Under the pieces are notes generated by a model. That model saw nothing but the letters and a program-made list of their open reading frames with translations. It was not told where the DNA came from and searched no databases. Below, piece after piece: positions 28,021-37,218 of a stretch of 64,000 nt of DNA. A program made the position numbers and the translations under genes. The stretch comes from Haloarcula rubra (lineage in GTDB: Archaea > Halobacteriota > Halobacteria > Halobacteriales > Haloarculaceae), in assembly GCF_019599465.1 (NCBI RefSeq), contig NZ_RKLR01000004.1:124001-188000 (forward strand). The letters run 5' to 3'. Every line of letters begins with the position of its first letter. The stretch's first letter is position 1.

Positions 28021-30255
28021 TCAGTCGTCGCGGGATTTACTTTGTGCTTCGGCCGCCGGGTCGCTGGTGTACACCACGCCCGCCCGCGTCGCCTCCGACG
28101 CGCGCTGTGGCGGGGTCCGCTGGAACTCGAGGACGGCGACGGTCCCGGTCGGGTCGTTGTCCTCGAACCAGACGTTCCCGCCGTAGAGGTCCATCATCAC
28201 GGAGACGAAGTAGAGGCCGAACCCGTCGCCAGTCTGGTTCGGCGTGAGCGAGCGCTCGAACATCGTCGTCTTCAGGTCGTCGGAGATGCCCGGCCCGTCG
28301 TCGGCGACGCGGAGTTGGACCCAGTCGCCCGCCTGCTGGGTCGTGATACTGACGTGGGGGGTGCCGTCGTTGTGTTCGACGGCGTTCTCGACGACGCTCA
28401 GCAACACCTCGTCGGCGAGGCCGTTCGCCAGCACGCACTCCTCGCCGACGGCGACGCCGATGGCGGCGTCGGGCCACTCGTCGCCGACCGTCCGGGCCAC
28501 CTGCCGGAGACGCTCGCCGAGTTCGACCACCTCCAGTCGCTCGCTCTCGCTCGCGGTCACCGTCTCGTTGATGTCACGAATCGTCTCGCTCGTCGCCGCG
28601 AGTTCCTCACACCACGCGGTGACGCTGTCGAGGTGTCGTCGCTGGTCCTCGGGGACGTGGTCGCGGAGGTGTTCCGAACGGCCGCGTATCACCAGCAGGC
28701 CGTTCCGGAGCGAGTGTCTGAGCACGCCGTTGAAGAACTCTATCTGCTCGTTGCGTCGCTGGACCGCCGTGCGACTCTCACGGAGTTCTCGCTCCCGTTC
28801 GACCTGGTCGAGTGCGACCTGCGTGGTCCGTGCGAGAATCTCGGCGTACTGTCGGTCTTCCGGTGCGTACTGCTCGCCCTCGGAGGCGATGGCGACGACG
28901 CCGTGGTCTCCGAGCGGCACCATCAGCGCCGTCTCGAGGGGGCCGACCCCGTCGCCGTCGAACGACGCGATGCGGCGCTCGCCGCTGTCGTACGTCTGCC
29001 AGAGGTTGTCGTCGGGCATCTCCTCCGGGTCGACGTACAACAGGTCGTCGTCGACGTACGTCTCGACGGCGTCGCTGACGGCGGTCGGTTCGAGGTGCCC
29101 CATCTCGTTTATGAGGAAGACGCCGGCGGCGTTCTGGTCGAGCACTCGCGTCGCGAAGTCGACGGTCAACCGCGCCACCGTCTCCGGTTGGCTCGCCTCG
29201 ATGAACTGCTGGGTCGCGCTCTGGAGCGCCTCGAGACGGTCCTGCCGGCGCTGTTGGCCGGTCACGTCCCGGAGCAGGACGAGTCGGCCCCGGACCGTTC
29301 CGCGCTGGTCGGTGATGGCCCTGCTCTGTGGGGCGAAGTAGACCGACCCGTGGCCCAGCGTGAGGACGCTCCCACGGTCGACGTCGTCGAGGAGACCGGG
29401 GGCGAGGTCGTCGACGTGTGCCCCCTCGATGTCGTCGCCGTCGGCTATCGCGTCGGCGGCGGCCGGGTTGTAGTCGATGACGACGTCCTCACAGTCCAGG
29501 ACGAGGACGGGGTCGGGGAGTTCGTCGACCAGCAGGTCTCCCGCGAGCGGTGTGACCGAGAGGAAGTCGTACCGGAACAGTGCGAGGCCGACGAGCAGGC
29601 CGTTCAGCGCGAGCGTGAGCGGCGCGACGTTGATGCCCGGATGCGGCGTCACACCGAAGACGAACAGGAAGTGCGCGCACGCCGTTATGACGCCGGCGAC
29701 GAGCACCACGAACGTCTGTTTGCGGTGGAGGTTCCGGCTCCGGAGCAGGAACTCCCCGAGCAAGCCGTACGCGACGACGATGAGGAGGAGCGAGACGGCC
29801 GTCTGTGCGGTGTACACCGCTCCCGTCTGCCCGACGAAGAACGTCCGTCCGGCGACGGTCGAGAGGGTCGCGTCGGCGACGACGAGGTCGTGGAGCGGGT
29901 TCGTCAGGGCCAGCAGTGCGTACGTCGTCGGGAGGAGGAACAGCACGCCGAGGCGGGCGGGCGTGACCCACGTCCTGTGGCCTGTGTACAGCAGCGCGAA
30001 CAGGACCCAGAGACCGACCATCAGGCCGGAGACGACCCGAATCGCGAGGAACAGCGTGGTCGCGACGGCGGGGTCGGTGGTGACGACCCACGCGGCTTCG
30101 AGGAAACACCAGCCAGCGGCGGCGACCATCAGCCACCCGAACGGGACGGCCCCGGCCACCGAGCGGTTGCGCCAGGCGGCGCCGGCGAGACCCGCACTGA
30201 CGACTCCACCGACCAAGCTCCCCGTCGCTACGACGGTCCCTACCTCGGCGTCCAT
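28021..30255 (-). CDS. Membrane sensor histidine kinase with 7TM, PAS and GAF domains
   Basis: 744 aa. The N-terminal seven-TM sensor domain (about 1-240) is of the HisKA_7TM type. It is followed by a PAS domain (ELPDPVLVLDCEDVVIDYNP), a GAF domain (about 360-510, with YVDPEEMPDDNLWQTYDSGE), and a DHp helix whose H-box is VLRHSLRNGLLV. The C-terminal ATPase has an N-box VVENAVEHNDGTPHV, G1 DDGPGISDD and G2 GDGFGLYFV. All catalytic boxes look intact. No response regulator lies next to it, so it is an orphan kinase, as is common in haloarchaea. Signal unknown. Confidence 0.88.
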   Translation of the reverse strand: MDAEVGTVVATGSLVGGVVSAGLAGAAWRNRSVAGAVPFGWLMVAAAGWCFLEAAWVVTTDPAVATTLFLAIRVVSGLMVGLWVLFALLYTGHRTWVTPARLGVLFLLPTTYALLALTNPLHDLVVADATLSTVAGRTFFVGQTGAVYTAQTAVSLLLIVVAYGLLGEFLLRSRNLHRKQTFVVLVAGVITACAHFLFVFGVTPHPGINVAPLTLALNGLLVGLALFRYDFLSVTPLAGDLLVDELPDPVLVLDCEDVVIDYNPAAADAIADGDDIEGAHVDDLAPGLLDDVDRGSVLTLGHGSVYFAPQSRAITDQRGTVRGRLVLLRDVTGQQRRQDRLEALQSATQQFIEASQPETVARLTVDFATRVLDQNAAGVFLINEMGHLEPTAVSDAVETYVDDDLLYVDPEEMPDDNLWQTYDSGERRIASFDGDGVGPLETALMVPLGDHGVVAIASEGEQYAPEDRQYAEILARTTQVALDQVERERELRESRTAVQRRNEQIEFFNGVLRHSLRNGLLVIRGRSEHLRDHVPEDQRRHLDSVTAWCEELAATSETIRDINETVTASESERLEVVELGERLRQVARTVGDEWPDAAIGVAVGEECVLANGLADEVLLSVVENAVEHNDGTPHVSITTQQAGDWVQLRVADDGPGISDDLKTTMFERSLTPNQTGDGFGLYFVSVMMDLYGGNVWFEDNDPTGTVAVLEFQRTPPQRASEATRAGVVYTSDPAAEAQSKSRDD

Positions 30256-30385
30256 CCGCTATCTACGGGTAGGTCCAGACTCCGTGGTTTATGCCTTTGG
30301 ACTGTGTTCTCAATTCTGAGAGCCGACAGCGGAGTCGCTGTGGCGGTCCGCTACCTTTTTGACCACACTGGAAAAATTCGCAGGC

Positions 30386-31261
30386 ATGCTGACCGTCCGG
30401 GCACCGGCCACGAGCGCGAATCTCGGCAGTGGCTTCGACGTGTTCGGCGTCGCGCTGGAGCGACCCGCCGACGTCGTTCGTCTCTCGAAGGCCGACCGGA
30501 CGACCATCGACGTGACCGGTGCCGGGAGCCAGTTCATCCCGGAGGACCCGGAGAAGAACACCGTCGGCGCCGTCGCCGAGGCGCTGGAGGCGCCCGCACA
30601 CATCGAGATAGACAAGGGCGTGCGCCCGGCGTCGGGACTCGGGTCGTCGGCCGCCAGCGCCGCCGCGGCGGCCGTCGGCCTCAACGAACTGTACGACCGC
30701 GGGTACACCCGCGAGGAACTGGTGCCCATCGCCGCCAAGGGCGAGGCCGTCGTCTCCGGCGACGCCCACGACGACAACGTCGCGCCCTCCATCATGGGCG
30801 GGTTCACCATCGCGACGGCGTCGGGCGTGCGACAGGTCGACGCCTCGATACCGCTGGTCGCCTGCCTCCCCGACATCGTCGTCTCGACCCGGGACGCCCG
30901 GCGGGTCGTCCCGGAGAACGCCCGCGTCGACCAACTGGTCGAGACCGTCGGCAACGCCGCGACGCTGACGACGGGCATGCACCGGGACGACCCGGGCCTC
31001 GTCGGCGAGGGGATGCACGACACCGTGGTCACGCCAGCGCGGGCGAAACTCATCGACGGGTACGAGTCCGTCAGAGAGGCCGCACTCGACGCCGGCGCCA
31101 CCGGTGTCACCATCTCGGGGGCCGGCCCGACGGTCATCGCCGCCTGCGAGGACGCCGACCAGCGAGCCATCGCGAGTGCCATGCTCGACACCTTCGGCGA
31201 CCGTGGCATCGACGCGCGGGCGTACCAGACCCGCATCGGTCGCGGCGCAAAGGTGTTCTGA
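30386..31261 (+). CDS. thrB: Homoserine kinase
   Basis: Phosphorylates L-homoserine for threonine synthesis. Length 291 aa, GHMP kinase fold. The N-terminal motif is VRAPATSANLGSGFDVFG, the ATP-binding GHMP loop RPASGLGSSAASAAAAAVG (around residues 80-98), and motif 3 ATGVTISGAGPTVIA. Start at ATG 30386 is supported by CTACCTTTTTGACC, a TATA-like box 25-30 bases upstream, which would make the transcript leaderless. The in-frame ATG at 30359 lies on that box. Divergent from the sensor kinase. Confidence 0.94.
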   Translation: MLTVRAPATSANLGSGFDVFGVALERPADVVRLSKADRTTIDVTGAGSQFIPEDPEKNTVGAVAEALEAPAHIEIDKGVRPASGLGSSAASAAAAAVGLNELYDRGYTREELVPIAAKGEAVVSGDAHDDNVAPSIMGGFTIATASGVRQVDASIPLVACLPDIVVSTRDARRVVPENARVDQLVETVGNAATLTTGMHRDDPGLVGEGMHDTVVTPARAKLIDGYESVREAALDAGATGVTISGAGPTVIAACEDADQRAIASAMLDTFGDRGIDARAYQTRIGRGAKVF

Positions 31262-31262
31262 G

Positions 31263-31484
31263 CTACAGGAGGCCGAGGTCGCGTTCGGTCGGCGTCTCCT
31301 CGACGACGACCCCGCAGTCCGGGCAGCGCTCCATCTCGTCGACGATGAACGTCTTCTCGCAGTCGGGGCACGTACGGAGGGCCGTCTGGGCGTCGTCACG
31401 CGATTTCGTCTGCCGTCTGGAACCACATCCGGGACCACCGACGAGCGACTTGAGTCGCTCGCTGAGCTTTTGACTCATTGTCAT
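31263..31484 (-). CDS. Small zinc-ribbon protein
   Basis: 73 aa (71 if the second ATG at 31478 is used). A basic N-terminal helix (MSQKLSERLKSLVGG) leads to a zinc-ribbon: RTCPDCEKTFIVDEMERCPDCGVV with two CPDC knuckles. The C-terminus ends ERDLGLL. It is convergent with thrB with a one-base gap. Single zinc-ribbons of this size in Halobacteria are thought to be regulators or protein-interaction modules; no specific role is visible. Confidence 0.65.
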   Translation of the reverse strand: MTMSQKLSERLKSLVGGPGCGSRRQTKSRDDAQTALRTCPDCEKTFIVDEMERCPDCGVVVEETPTERDLGLL

Positions 31485-31586
31485 GTATGGGAGGAGACTG
31501 CGAACAAATGTCTTTCGGCCAACCTTTTGGCGTGGCGTCGTCCGTCCCGGCAGAGCACCTATACTTCGGCCGGGCGGACTCGGTGT

Positions 31587-32411
31587 ATGAACGTCCTCCT
31601 CACGGGCGCGAACGGCACCGTCGGGACCGCTATCACCGACCACCTCGACGACCGCTACGAGTTCACGCGTCTCGACGTCGACGCGGGCGACCAGACGGAC
31701 GTCGTCGCCGACGTGCGCGACTACGACGAGATACGGCCCCACTTCGACGGGCAGGACGCGGTCGTCCACCTCGCGCTGACGCCCGGCACCGGCGGTCCCG
31801 ACGACCGCTCGCTCGGATGGTCCGAACCGCTGGCGGACAACCTCGAAGGCATCCACAACGTCGCCGAGGCGGCCGTCGACGCCGACCTCGACAGCCTCGT
31901 CTTCGCCTCGTCGAACCACGCCGTCGGGATGGTCGAGGTCCGCAACGCGCCCGACGTGTACCACGACACGGGCGTCCGCGCGGGCCACGACGAACCCCAC
32001 CGGCCCGACTCCCGGTACGGCCTCACCAAGAGCTACGGCGAGGACGTGGGGCGACTGGCGGCCGAAGCCCACGGGATTCGGTTCTACGGCCTCCGCATCG
32101 GCGCGGTCCGGGACCCGGAGTACGACCACCCCTACGGCGACGCCGAACGAGGCGTCGACGAGGGCCGCTGGGAGCGCGGGAGCGACGCCTACGCGGAACA
32201 GGTCGCCCGGATGAAGGGCCTCTGGCAGTCGCGACGGGACTGCGCGCAGTTGGTGGCGTGCTGTCTCGACGACGAGAGCGTGGAGTGGGACCACTTCTAC
32301 GGCGTCAGCGGGAACGAGCGCCGCTGGCTCGACGACCTCGCGTACGCCCGAGAGACCGTCGGCTACGACCCGCAGGACGACGGCGAGGCGTGGGACGGCC
32401 CGCCGGCGTAG
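31587..32411 (+). CDS. NAD-dependent epimerase/dehydratase-family protein, similar to haloarchaeal glucose-6-phosphate dehydrogenase (Azf)
   Basis: 274 aa extended short-chain dehydrogenase. Cofactor motif LLTGANGTVG (residues 4-13), an acidic residue after the second strand (LDVDAGD) that favours NAD over NADP. FASSNHAVGMVEV with the catalytic Ser, and YGLTKSYGEDVGR with the Tyr-x-x-x-Lys pair. SRRDCAQLVACCLDD, FYGVSGNERRW and VGYDPQDDGEAWD closely recall the Haloferax Azf enzyme as I remember it. That enzyme opens the archaeal oxidative pentose phosphate route. It may be Azf or a paralogue; the family is certain, the substrate is not. Confidence 0.7.
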   Translation: MNVLLTGANGTVGTAITDHLDDRYEFTRLDVDAGDQTDVVADVRDYDEIRPHFDGQDAVVHLALTPGTGGPDDRSLGWSEPLADNLEGIHNVAEAAVDADLDSLVFASSNHAVGMVEVRNAPDVYHDTGVRAGHDEPHRPDSRYGLTKSYGEDVGRLAAEAHGIRFYGLRIGAVRDPEYDHPYGDAERGVDEGRWERGSDAYAEQVARMKGLWQSRRDCAQLVACCLDDESVEWDHFYGVSGNERRWLDDLAYARETVGYDPQDDGEAWDGPPA

Positions 32412-32460
32412 GTGGAGACGCCGGCCTAACCTCTTTGTCGTGGCGTGTGGCACCGTCGGT

Positions 32461-33432
32461 ATGGACCACACGATAGTACTCTGTGACAACAAGACGGTCG
32501 ACCCGACGACACAGTCCGAGATTCTGGAGGCCGCGGGCGCGAGCATCGAACTGCTCGACGAGAAGACGGAGTCTGCTGTCACCGAGGCCGTACAGGGCGC
32601 TCACGGTATCATCGTGGACGCGGCGACGCCGGTCACTGCCGTGTCGCTCTCGGCCACGGACACCCTGCGGGTGGTCGGCCGGGCCGGCATCGGCGTCGAC
32701 AACATCGACGTGGACGCGGCCGCCGACCACGGTATCACCGTCGTGAACGTCCCCGACTACTGTCTCGACGAAGTGTCGACCCACGCGCTCTCGCTGTTGC
32801 TGGCCTGCGTGCGGTCGATACCCCACTACGACCGCGAGATAGCGGCCGGCGAGTGGGACTGGCGGACCGGCCGGCCGCTCCACCGGATGCGGGGCCGGAC
32901 ACTGGGCCTCGCCGGGTTCGGTGCCATCGCCCGGCGTCTGGCGTCGAAACTCCGCGCCTACCAACTCGACGTGGTCGCCCACGACCCCAACGTCGACGCG
33001 GCGACGATGCGGGACTACGGCGTCGAGAAGGTGTCGTTCGAGGCGATGCTGGACCGGGTCGACTTCCTCTCGATTCACGCGCCGCTGTACGAGACGACCC
33101 ACCACCTGTTCTCGACCGCGGAGTTCGAGCGGTTGGACGAGGTCGTCCTCGTCAACACCGCCCGCGGCCCGGTCGTCGACGAGGACGCCCTTCTCGCGGC
33201 CCTCGAGGACGGCTCTGTGGCGAAGGCGGGACTCGACGTTCGCGCCGAAGAACCGCCGGGCCCGGACGACCCGCTCGCCGGCCGGGACGACGTGGTTTGC
33301 ACGCCACACGTCGGATGGTACTCCGAGGAGAGCAGGGCCGACCTCTCCCGGGGGGTCGCCAGCGACGTGGCGGCCGTCTTGCAGGGGGAGGACCCGACGA
33401 ATCCGGTCGACCCGGAGACGCCGTGGATTTGA
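32461..33432 (+). CDS. D-2-hydroxyacid dehydrogenase (phosphoglycerate dehydrogenase-like)
   Basis: 323 aa NAD-dependent enzyme. The catalytic-domain start contains GRAGIGVDNIDVDAAADHGI, the cofactor motif is GLAGFGAIARRLASKL, and the catalytic residues are Arg in VNTARGPVVDEDAL, Glu in the following VRAEEPP block and His in CTPHVGWYSEES. No C-terminal ACT domain, so it is probably not the main SerA. Other options are glyoxylate/hydroxypyruvate or D-lactate type reductases. Start ATG 32461; the GTG-like frame at 32440 is less likely. Confidence 0.85.
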   Translation: MDHTIVLCDNKTVDPTTQSEILEAAGASIELLDEKTESAVTEAVQGAHGIIVDAATPVTAVSLSATDTLRVVGRAGIGVDNIDVDAAADHGITVVNVPDYCLDEVSTHALSLLLACVRSIPHYDREIAAGEWDWRTGRPLHRMRGRTLGLAGFGAIARRLASKLRAYQLDVVAHDPNVDAATMRDYGVEKVSFEAMLDRVDFLSIHAPLYETTHHLFSTAEFERLDEVVLVNTARGPVVDEDALLAALEDGSVAKAGLDVRAEEPPGPDDPLAGRDDVVCTPHVGWYSEESRADLSRGVASDVAAVLQGEDPTNPVDPETPWI

Positions 33433-33885
33433 CTACCCGCCCTGCACGCACTCGTTGCGCGTGTCGTGCAGCACTTCCTCCGCGTGGCCCGACGGGTCCG
33501 CGCGGTCGGGGTCGTAGACGGCTTTCACTTCGCCGTCGGCCAGCACGAACGTCCGCCGGTTCGGACGGCCGTCCGGCGCGTCGACGCCGAACGCCTCGAC
33601 CAGCGCGCCGTCGGTGTCCGCCAGCAAGTCGTAGAGGAGCCCCTCCTCGTCGGCGAACTCGGCGTGGGTCTCGACGTCGTCCGTCGAGACGCCGTAGACG
33701 GTGATGCCGCCCTCGCGGAACTGTGGGTACGCCTCCTGAAAGTCGCGGGCCTCGATGGTACACCCGCCGGTGAAGTCCTCGGGGTAGAAGTAGACGACCG
33801 TCGGTTCGCTGAAGTCCGGTGTCACCGTCTCGCCGTACTGGTTCTGTGCGCTCACGTCGGGTGCTGGGTCGCCTGCTTCGAGCAT
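33433..33885 (-). CDS. bcp: Peroxiredoxin (Bcp/PrxQ-like)
   Basis: Thiol peroxidase, 150 aa, reducing H2O2 and organic peroxides in the cytoplasm. The peroxidatic Cys lies in [16 protein letters not shown] (about residue 42). The fold continues with [20 protein letters not shown] second Cys occurs only near the C-terminus (RNECVQGG), so resolving chemistry may use that Cys or an external thiol. Convergent with the dehydrogenase: the two stop codons abut exactly at 33432/33433. Confidence 0.88.
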   Translation of the reverse strand: MLEAGDPAPDVSAQNQYGETVTPDFSEPTVVYFYPEDFTGGCTIEARDFQEAYPQFREGGITVYGVSTDDVETHAEFADEEGLLYDLLADTDGALVEAFGVDAPDGRPNRRTFVLADGEVKAVYDPDRADPSGHAEEVLHDTRNECVQGG

Positions 33886-34004
33886 ACCGCCACCTGGTGG
33901 GCCGCGGTTTTACGGATTTGGGTCGGGGCAGACGCGGGGACACTGTCGGTCCGGCCCAGTCGCGTTTGGACAACCATTTAACGAGCGCGGGAGAACCGGC
34001 GTCC

Positions 34005-34655
34005 ATGTCGAACCCACGAATCCTGATTCTCGGACCGCCGGGAGCCGGAAAGGGCACGCAGAGCGCGAACCTCGCCGACGCCTACGGCGTCGAGCACGTC
34101 ACGACGGGGGACGCCCTGCGGGCCAACAAGGACATGGACATCAGCGACATGGACACCGAGTACGACACGCCGCGGCAGTACATGGAAGCGGGCGACCTCG
34201 TCCCCGACGCCGTCGTCAACGCCATCGTCGACGAGGCGCTCTCGCAGGCCGACGGGTTCGTGCTCGACGGCTACCCCCGGAATCTGGAGCAGGCCGAGGA
34301 ACTCGAAGGGATGACCGACCTCGACGTGATTCTCTCGCTGGACGTCTCCCGCGAGGAACTCGTCGACCGCCTGACCGGCCGCCGGGTGTGTGACGACTGT
34401 GGCGCGAACTACCACGTCGAGTTCAACCAACCCGAGGAAGCGGGCGTCTGCGACGAGTGTGGCGGCGACCTGATTCAGCGCGAGGACGACAACGAGGAGT
34501 CGGTGCGGAACCGACTCGACGTCTTCGACGAGAACACCGCCCCGGTCATCGCCCACTACGAGGACCACGACGGCTTCGTCGCCGTCGACGGCGAGCAGAC
34601 CCCCGACGAGGTCTGGGCGGACATCGAGAGCGCGGTCGACGCACACGCAGAATAA
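34005..34655 (+). CDS. adk: Adenylate kinase
   Basis: Interconverts ATP, ADP and AMP; 216 aa. P-loop GPPGAGKGT (residues 10-18), AMP-binding [14 protein letters not shown] catalytic-site motif. The long LID carries a zinc-binding four-Cys set (CDDC and CDEC) instead of the polar form. Start ATG 34005 gives [13 protein letters not shown]. It heads a conserved archaeal cluster (adk, EMC3-like insertase, cmk, cbf5), usually found downstream of the secY/ribosomal protein operon, which is not in this window upstream. Confidence 0.95.
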   Translation: MSNPRILILGPPGAGKGTQSANLADAYGVEHVTTGDALRANKDMDISDMDTEYDTPRQYMEAGDLVPDAVVNAIVDEALSQADGFVLDGYPRNLEQAEELEGMTDLDVILSLDVSREELVDRLTGRRVCDDCGANYHVEFNQPEEAGVCDECGGDLIQREDDNEESVRNRLDVFDENTAPVIAHYEDHDGFVAVDGEQTPDEVWADIESAVDAHAE

Positions 34656-34689
34656 ACGTTGATAAGTCGCCACTGCTGAACACTGTACA

Positions 34690-35583
34690 ATGGCACGCAC
34701 CGCGCCGAAGGTAGAACGACTCGCCGACGAGGGCGAAGCAATGACCGACGCACTCGCCGAGGTCCTCTCCGTCGCCGAGGAGAAAGGTACCGTCACGTGG
34801 AGTGACGTCAGCGACGACATCACCAGCGGCGAGTGGGGCCGACTCATCGAGTCCGGCCTCCTCGTCGACGCCGACGGACAGGGGTTCGTCGTCGACGACC
34901 CGGAGGGCGTCCGCGAGGCCCTCGAGGAGTCCGACGCCACCCCCGAAGACGACGAGGACGACGGCGGCTGGAGCACGTGGGACAAACTGGCCGGCCTCGC
35001 GACGCTCGGCCTGTTCGCGGGCTACTCGCTCAACTCCGTCCGTAACGCCATCGGCGGCGTCATCGACGTGGCGCTGGGACCGCTCGCGGAAGTCGTCCCC
35101 TTCTACGTCGTCATCCTCGTCCTGGCCGTGTTCACCGGCTCGACGTCCTCGATTCTGCAGGACCAACTGATGGACATGTCCGGCATGGGCGACCATCAGG
35201 AGAAGATGCAGGACCTCAAGGAACGCCGCGAGGCCGCGAAGGAGCGCGGCGACGACGAGGCGCTGGACCGCCTCGAAGAGGAGCAGATGGAGCTCATGAC
35301 CGACCAGATGGGTATGTTCAAGAAGCAGTTCCGCCCGATGGTCTGGATAATGCTCATCAACATCCCCATCTTCCTGTGGCTCTACTGGATGGTGTTCGGC
35401 ACCGGGATGTCGCTGGAGCCACCCGTCGTCACGTTCCCGATACTCGGCGAGGTCAGCTCGTGGCGAGAGGGCGCTGCCGGGCCGCTCCAGGCGTGGATCC
35501 TCTGGTACTTCCTGTGCTCGCTCTCGTTCACCCAGATAATCCGAAAGGCGCTGAACGTCGAGACGACGCCGACCGGCACCTGA
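34690..35583 (+). CDS. EMC3/TMCO1-like membrane insertase (DUF106 family)
   Basis: 297 aa member of the Oxa1/YidC superfamily, archaeal branch (also called Ylp1). The N-terminal 100 residues form a soluble HTH-like region absent from bacterial YidC. TM1 is [20 protein letters not shown], followed by [23 protein letters not shown] and a long cytoplasmic coiled coil ([20 protein letters not shown]). Then TM segments [19 protein letters not shown] and [19 protein letters not shown]. It would aid insertion of membrane proteins with the Sec translocon. Position after adk is conserved in archaea. Confidence 0.88.
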   Translation: MARTAPKVERLADEGEAMTDALAEVLSVAEEKGTVTWSDVSDDITSGEWGRLIESGLLVDADGQGFVVDDPEGVREALEESDATPEDDEDDGGWSTWDKLAGLATLGLFAGYSLNSVRNAIGGVIDVALGPLAEVVPFYVVILVLAVFTGSTSSILQDQLMDMSGMGDHQEKMQDLKERREAAKERGDDEALDRLEEEQMELMTDQMGMFKKQFRPMVWIMLINIPIFLWLYWMVFGTGMSLEPPVVTFPILGEVSSWREGAAGPLQAWILWYFLCSLSFTQIIRKALNVETTPTGT

Positions 35584-35653
35584 CCCGTCCGCGACGGGTC
35601 CCGGTGCGGTCCGAAGACACAACTCCTTTTATCGCCACCCGCGGAGGGTGACT

Positions 35654-36232
35654 ATGCTGGTTACCGTCTCTGGTCCCGCTGGCAGCGGGAAGAGCACGCT
35701 CGCGAAGAGCCTCGCCGACGCGCTTTCCTACGACCACGTCAGCGGCGGCGATATCTTCCGCTCGCTGGCCGAAGAGCGGGGGATGACGCCGCTGGAACTG
35801 AACAAGGCCGCCGAGGAGGACGACCAGATAGACCGCGACCTCGACCGACGGCTCCGGGACATCGCCGCCGAACGGGACGACCTCGTCCTCGAATCGCGTC
35901 TCGCCGGGTGGATGGCCGGGGAGTACGCCGACATCAAACTCTGGCTCACCGCACCGCTCGACGTGCGGGCCGACCGCATCGCGCAGCGCGAGAACAAGCC
36001 CTTCGAACAGGCCCGCACGGAGACCAAAGAGCGCGGCGACAGCGAGGCACAGCGCTACAACGACTACTACGACATCGACTTCGACGACCTCTCCATCTAC
36101 GACCTCTCAGTGAACACCGCCCGCTGGGACCCACAGGGCGTCCTGAGCGTCTCGCTGCACGCCATCGACTCCTACCGGCCCGACGGCGACGAGGGGAAAG
36201 CGCCCGTCGAAGGCATCCGCTACGAGTTCTGA
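35654..36232 (+). CDS. cmk: Cytidylate kinase
   Basis: Phosphorylates CMP/dCMP. Length 192 aa, archaeal short form. P-loop [13 protein letters not shown] (residues 4-16), NMP-binding [15 protein letters not shown], and the lid [14 protein letters not shown]. Start at ATG 35654: CTTTTATC about 25 bases upstream is a good TATA box and the transcript would be leaderless. The in-frame GTG at 35648 is less likely. It is followed after 4 bases by cbf5, so the two are probably cotranscribed. Confidence 0.93.
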   Translation: MLVTVSGPAGSGKSTLAKSLADALSYDHVSGGDIFRSLAEERGMTPLELNKAAEEDDQIDRDLDRRLRDIAAERDDLVLESRLAGWMAGEYADIKLWLTAPLDVRADRIAQRENKPFEQARTETKERGDSEAQRYNDYYDIDFDDLSIYDLSVNTARWDPQGVLSVSLHAIDSYRPDGDEGKAPVEGIRYEF

Positions 36233-36236
36233 GCCG

Positions 36237-37127
36237 ATGGCACTCCGCGACCCACCCGACGACCGCGACGTCGACGCCCTGCTCTCGTTCGGCGTCGTCA
36301 ACCTCGACAAGCCCCCCGGCCCCTCGGCCCATCAGGTCGCCGCGTGGGTCCGGGACGCCACCGACCAGTCCCGGGTGGCCCACGGCGGCACGCTCGACCC
36401 GAAGGTGACCGGCTGTCTCCCGATTCTGCTCGGCGACGCCGCCCGCGCGGCGCGGGTGTTCGACGATGCTATCAAGGAGTACGTCGCGGTGCTGGAACTG
36501 CACGACCGCGCCCCCGCGGACTTCGAGTCGGTCGTCGCCGAGTTCGAGGGCGAGGTGTACCAGAAACCGCCCCGGAAGAGCGCCGTGAAGCGGCAACTGC
36601 GGACTCGCCGGATTCACGACCTCGACGTGCTCGAACGCGAGGAGCGTCGGGCCCTCCTCCGCGTGCGCTGTGCGTCGGGGACCTACATCCGAAAGCTGTG
36701 TCACGACGTCGGACTGGCGCTCGGAACCGGTGCCCACATGGGCGACCTGCGCCGGACCGCGACGGGCACCTTCGACGACGCCGCTCTCGTGTCGATGCAC
36801 GACCTCGTGGACGCACTCGCCTTCGCCGAGGACGGCGACGAGACGTCCCTCCGCGAGGCCGTCCAGCCAGCGGAACGCGCCCTCGTCGCGCTCCCGCGGG
36901 TGACGGTCGCCCATAGCGCCGCGCGTGCGGTCGCCGACGGTGCGCCGGTGTACGCCCCCGGTGTCGTGGACGCCCGTCCCGCGGCGGTCGGTGACGCCAC
37001 GCCGGACGAGGGTGCGCTGGTCGCCTGTTACACCCCCGACGGGGCGGCCGTCTGTCTCGGGACGCTGGTCGGCGACCCCGAGGCCGACAGCGGGACCGTC
37101 GTCGAACTCGAACGCGTCCTCGTCTGA
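36237..37127 (+). CDS. cbf5: tRNA/rRNA pseudouridine synthase Cbf5 (TruB family)
   Basis: Catalytic subunit of H/ACA RNPs and tRNA Psi55 synthase, 296 aa. The N-terminal motif GVVNLDKPPGPSAHQVAAWV and catalytic Asp in VAHGGTLDPKVTGCLPILLG are intact. RCASGTYIRKLCHDVGLALG and MGDLRRTATG follow. A C-terminal PUA domain starts near residue 215 (LPRVTVAHSAARAVADGAPV). Some H/ACA-subunit-specific N-terminal extension is short here, as in other haloarchaea. In the genome context it belongs with cmk. Confidence 0.94.
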   Translation: MALRDPPDDRDVDALLSFGVVNLDKPPGPSAHQVAAWVRDATDQSRVAHGGTLDPKVTGCLPILLGDAARAARVFDDAIKEYVAVLELHDRAPADFESVVAEFEGEVYQKPPRKSAVKRQLRTRRIHDLDVLEREERRALLRVRCASGTYIRKLCHDVGLALGTGAHMGDLRRTATGTFDDAALVSMHDLVDALAFAEDGDETSLREAVQPAERALVALPRVTVAHSAARAVADGAPVYAPGVVDARPAAVGDATPDEGALVACYTPDGAAVCLGTLVGDPEADSGTVVELERVLV

Positions 37128-37218
37128 GGGCCGATAGACGGGCCTTACTCGCGGGAACGCGGGGAGTCGGACCGGTAATTTCCTCGTTACCTACTGCTTG
37201 GTCCCGTCCTATCTACCG

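Noticed and set aside
28042-31473. 1143-residue plus-strand open frame opposite the sensor kinase and running through thrB
   Set aside because: High-GC shadow frame; the opposite strand and other frame encode clear kinase and homoserine kinase domains.
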